NCBI GenBank assembly: GCA_030638765.1
Contig: DAOWDZ010000111.1
Location: 1 to 8,998, forward strand
DNA: 8,998 bases
Reading direction: 5' to 3'
From: Desulfocapsa sp.
GTDB lineage: Bacteria; Desulfobacterota; Desulfobulbia; Desulfobulbales; Desulfocapsaceae
The position numbers were made by a program, and so were the translations under genes. The notes beneath the pieces were generated by a model. The model did not search any database and was not told the origin of the DNA. It saw only the letters and a list, made by a program, of their open reading frames with translations. Positions 6,505 to 8,998 of the stretch are shown here, in pieces. Numbering within the stretch: position 1 is the first letter of the stretch; every line of letters starts with the position of its first letter.

Positions 6505-7908
6505 TTGGACGGAAAAGTTCTCATTGCAAACAGGGGTGAAATCGCCATCCGAATCATGGAGGCCTGTAAAGATCTAGATCTTGATTATGTAGTCATATAT
6601 ACTGAAGCGGATAAAGATTCAGAGCATGTTCAAAGAAATATCACCAGTGGCCCCGACCAGAATGCCTGGCGCATTAACAGTTACACGGAGCCAAATGATC
6701 TCTTTGCAGTTGCCACACACACAGGATGTACCGCTATCCATCCCGGATACGGTTTCTTTTCAGAGGATTTTCGTTTTGCCAGACGCGCAACTATTCGTGA
6801 CCATTCACTCATTTTCATCGGTCCAAACTGGGAAGTCATTAAAAATCTTGGGGATAAGATTAACACCAAGAAAGTTGCCAATGAGTTAAATATTCCAACC
6901 ATTCCAGGTACCGACAGCCCCATTTATAACGAGATGGAAGCTGAGGAAATTGCTCTTCACTTGCTTGAAAGTCAGAGAATACAGGAAATTGAGCGTCCTT
7001 CCATTCTTATCAAAGCTGCTGCAGGTGGTGGCGGTATGGGTATCGAAGAAGTTACTGAGATTGCTGAATTTCGCCGTATTTACAGGCAGGTTCAAAGCTA
7101 TGCAAAACGCCAGTTTGGAGATGGCGGGGTGCTCATCGAACAGTGTCTCACCGACTATAACCACCTGGAAGTACAACTTATCTGCTCCCGCCATGGTGAG
7201 CGTATCCATTTCAGTTCCCGAAACTGTACCATCCAGTCAACGGGTCGCCAGAAACGTGTTGAGGCCGCACCAGGATTTCACGCCTCCTGTTTTGATTATG
7301 ATTTTGATGAGAAAAAAGTTCTCGACATGATCGTCGATTATTCCCTGAAACTTGCCGCTCATGTTCGTTACGACAACGTCGGCACCTGGGAATGGATTAT
7401 CTCCCGTTCAGGACAGCCCTATCTCCTTGAAGTCAATACCAGAATTCAGGTTGAAAATGATGTCTCTGCTCGTATCAGCTACTTGGATGGCAAACACCCC
7501 AACCTGATCCGTGAACAGATCCGGCTCGCTCTGGGCGAAAAAATTGGCTACAAGCAGAATAATGTGGAATTCAAAGGTGCATCTATTGAACTGCGCATTG
7601 TGGCAGAGGACACAAGGCGTGGATTTGCTCCATGGATTGGAACCATCACTGATTTTACATTTCCAAAACATGACTGGTCAGTCGTTTATACTCATGTTCC
7701 CTTTGACCGGCCATACACAATTCCAAGTGAATATGACCCGAACCTTGCACTAGCTCTTGTGTGGGGTGAAAACATGGATGAGGCAAAAAAACGTGCTGCC
7801 CAGTTTATAGACGAAACACGGATCGAAGGAACAGATTCTCAGGGTGGCTCCATTATAACAAATCTTGAATATTTAAAAACTAACCTGGACCGGCTGTTGA
7901 CCTTCTAA
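6505..7908 (+). CDS. accC: Biotin carboxylase, divergent (AccC-like)
   Basis: This cytoplasmic ATP-grasp enzyme should carboxylate biotin on a carrier protein using ATP and bicarbonate, the first half-reaction of acyl-CoA carboxylases. The start is chosen as TTG 6505 (467 residues). It has AAGAGG six bases upstream and places the family N-terminus KVLIANRGEIAIRI at residue 4. A longer frame from TTG 6475 lacks support. Other motifs are AIHPGYGFFSED (77-88), K118 (GDK), K170 with the Gly-rich loop (KAAAGGGGMG), H220-E222 (HLEVQ), K250 (GRQK), E296, and EVNTRIQVEN (309-318) holding the catalytic E309, N311, R313, Q315 and E317. Oddities: the usual ERDCSxQRRxQK reads SRNCTIQSTGRQK. The stretch after RIQVE is SARISYLDGKHPN in place of the usual EMITGVDL. 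The Arg matching E. coli R338 appears to be replaced (WSVVYTHV). It is cotranscribed with the AccA-like gene 24 bases on. The acyl-CoA substrate is inferred. Confidence 0.87.
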   Translation: MDGKVLIANRGEIAIRIMEACKDLDLDYVVIYTEADKDSEHVQRNITSGPDQNAWRINSYTEPNDLFAVATHTGCTAIHPGYGFFSEDFRFARRATIRDHSLIFIGPNWEVIKNLGDKINTKKVANELNIPTIPGTDSPIYNEMEAEEIALHLLESQRIQEIERPSILIKAAAGGGGMGIEEVTEIAEFRRIYRQVQSYAKRQFGDGGVLIEQCLTDYNHLEVQLICSRHGERIHFSSRNCTIQSTGRQKRVEAAPGFHASCFDYDFDEKKVLDMIVDYSLKLAAHVRYDNVGTWEWIISRSGQPYLLEVNTRIQVENDVSARISYLDGKHPNLIREQIRLALGEKIGYKQNNVEFKGASIELRIVAEDTRRGFAPWIGTITDFTFPKHDWSVVYTHVPFDRPYTIPSEYDPNLALALVWGENMDEAKKRAAQFIDETRIEGTDSQGGSIITNLEYLKTNLDRLLTF

Positions 7909-7932
7909 TAAAACGTACCGGAACATTATCAT

Positions 7933-8998
7933 ATGATTGAATTACTTAAAGCGCTCCAGAAAATCGAAGAGCGTATAAATTATCTTATACAGATTAAGGA
8001 TTTCACCAACTGGGGAAATCTCTTTGGATTCCAGGTGACCTGCACAGAACTCAAGCAGAACCCCTACGAATACCACGAAGAACAGTTCGCAATAGAGATT
8101 CGGAAACTTGACGAATCAATTGCATTCCTAGAAGAACGTGCCGAAGAACAGTTGACCCCTATGGAACGTGTTCGTATCGTGCGAACCATTGAACGCTTCA
8201 GCCTCAAGGATATCCTTGAAAATGTCTATGAGGATTACACCGAACTTGGCGGGCAGGATGAAGCCAATATAGATCCTGCCATGGTTTGTGCTAAGGCTAC
8301 CATTGTTAGAAGAATCAAAGGTAAACCCTACACAGCAACAGTTATGGTTATCGGTCAGGAAACCGGCCACGGTGAAGAGTTTCGTAATGGCGGATCCTGC
8401 AAACCGGAGGGTAATGAAAAAGCTCTTCGTTATATGAAAGTTGCCGAGACTGAAGGCATTCCCATTCATTTTTATATTTTTACCCCAGGATCATTTCCCA
8501 TAGAAGAATACCCGGGAGCAGGCCAACAGATTGCCAGAAATATCTACGCCATGACCAAACTACGAGTGCCCATGGTCTCACTGATTTCCGAAGGTGGATC
8601 AGGTGGTGCTGAAGCTATCGGACTCTCAGATTTTCGTCTTATGTGCTCTCATGGCTATTACTCGGTTATTTCTCCAGAAGGCGCCGCTGCCATTGAAGGA
8701 AAAATTCGGGAGGGAGAAAAAGTTCCCAAAGAGTTAGTCGAAGTTTGTGCAGAACGTTTGAAGCTCACCGCTCGAGATAATCGTTCTCTTGGCACCATTG
8801 ATGCTATTGTCAAAGAGCCACCTTTAGGTGCCAGACATGATGACTTTGCTTTCTTTGCTCAGATTCGTGCTGAAATCACCCGGGCCACGGATAAAGTTGT
8901 TCTCAGTGCCAAAAGTTTCAAAGCCTTCCGTGACTGGGAAAACAAAAGAAGAAAACAGAAGACGGAACGAAAGGATATGGCCGTTGATATCCCATGGG
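7933..8998 (+). CDS. accA: AccA-like carboxyltransferase, possibly alpha/beta fusion (open at right edge)
   Basis: 355 codons are visible with no stop. The protein resembles the alpha subunit of acetyl-CoA carboxylase carboxyltransferase, which moves the carboxyl group from biotin to acyl-CoA. Shared features are an N-terminal helical region with KALQKIEERI (6-15), PEGNEKALRYMKVAE (158-172), FTPGSFPIEEYPGAGQ (183-198, matching DTPGAYPG...RGQ), SEGGSGGAEAIG (219-230) forming an oxyanion-type loop, and YYSVISPEGAAAI (242-254). Differences from E. coli AccA: about 30 extra residues near the N-terminus, Glu in GGAEAIG where Ala is usual, and continuation past residue 320 into a basic segment (KRRKQKTERKD, 338-348) where AccA normally ends. 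This could link to an AccD-like half. ATG 7933 is the first suitable start after the carboxylase stop, with only a weak GGAA ribosome binding site. The substrate is inferred from family. Confidence 0.85.
   Translation, partial: MIELLKALQKIEERINYLIQIKDFTNWGNLFGFQVTCTELKQNPYEYHEEQFAIEIRKLDESIAFLEERAEEQLTPMERVRIVRTIERFSLKDILENVYEDYTELGGQDEANIDPAMVCAKATIVRRIKGKPYTATVMVIGQETGHGEEFRNGGSCKPEGNEKALRYMKVAETEGIPIHFYIFTPGSFPIEEYPGAGQQIARNIYAMTKLRVPMVSLISEGGSGGAEAIGLSDFRLMCSHGYYSVISPEGAAAIEGKIREGEKVPKELVEVCAERLKLTARDNRSLGTIDAIVKEPPLGARHDDFAFFAQIRAEITRATDKVVLSAKSFKAFRDWENKRRKQKTERKDMAVDIPW

Noticed and set aside
8128..8469. A 113-codon minus-strand frame in the AccA-like region
   Set aside because: It is antisense to the AccA-like gene, which shows clear carboxyltransferase motifs on the plus strand.

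Overview
The window looks like an ordinary chromosomal stretch of a Gram-negative, anaerobic-type bacterium with moderate GC. My best guess is a sulfate reducer or relative in the Desulfobacterota. The clues are an apolipoprotein N-acyltransferase (so an outer membrane with triacylated lipoproteins), a GlcF/heterodisulfide-reductase-type iron-sulfur protein, and an unusual biotin carboxylase placed next to an AccA-like carboxyltransferase. The taxonomic guess is inference from gene types and protein style. I see no mobile elements, CRISPR arrays, tRNA or rRNA genes.

Left and centre (1-6274) is a run of six genes, all on the minus strand. In transcription order they are corC (CBS-domain protein), lnt, prfB, a CCG-domain Fe-S protein, a dGTPase-like HD phosphohydrolase, and the first codons of valS, which runs off the left edge. 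corC and lnt overlap by 4 bases, lnt and prfB are 17 bases apart, and prfB and the Fe-S gene are 9 bases apart, so these four are almost certainly one operon. A 209-base gap precedes the dGTPase-like gene, which may have its own promoter, and valS follows it after 50 bases. prfB carries the classical RF2 +1 programmed frameshift, so the complete gene starts at 3801 and not at the internal ATG at 3665.

The divergent intergenic region (6275-6504) holds a good -10 box for each direction and two inverted repeats, one followed by a T-rich tract. These could be operators controlling corC, the carboxylase genes, or both.

Right side (6505-8998), plus strand: a biotin carboxylase and, 24 bases later, an AccA-like carboxyltransferase that is still open at the window edge. 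Together they look like parts of an acyl-CoA carboxylase, most simply acetyl-CoA carboxylase making malonyl-CoA for fatty acid synthesis. Both depart from the E. coli type. The carboxylase has altered segments around the biotin/bicarbonate site, and the AccA-like protein has a longer N-terminal region and continues past the usual AccA C-terminus, so it may be an alpha/beta fusion. No biotin carrier protein is visible in the window.

The points most worth a second look are the non-canonical carboxylase pair, the recoding site in prfB and its possible effect on the downstream Fe-S gene, and the palindromes in the divergent promoter region. I did not find convincing evidence of a wholly undescribed system.
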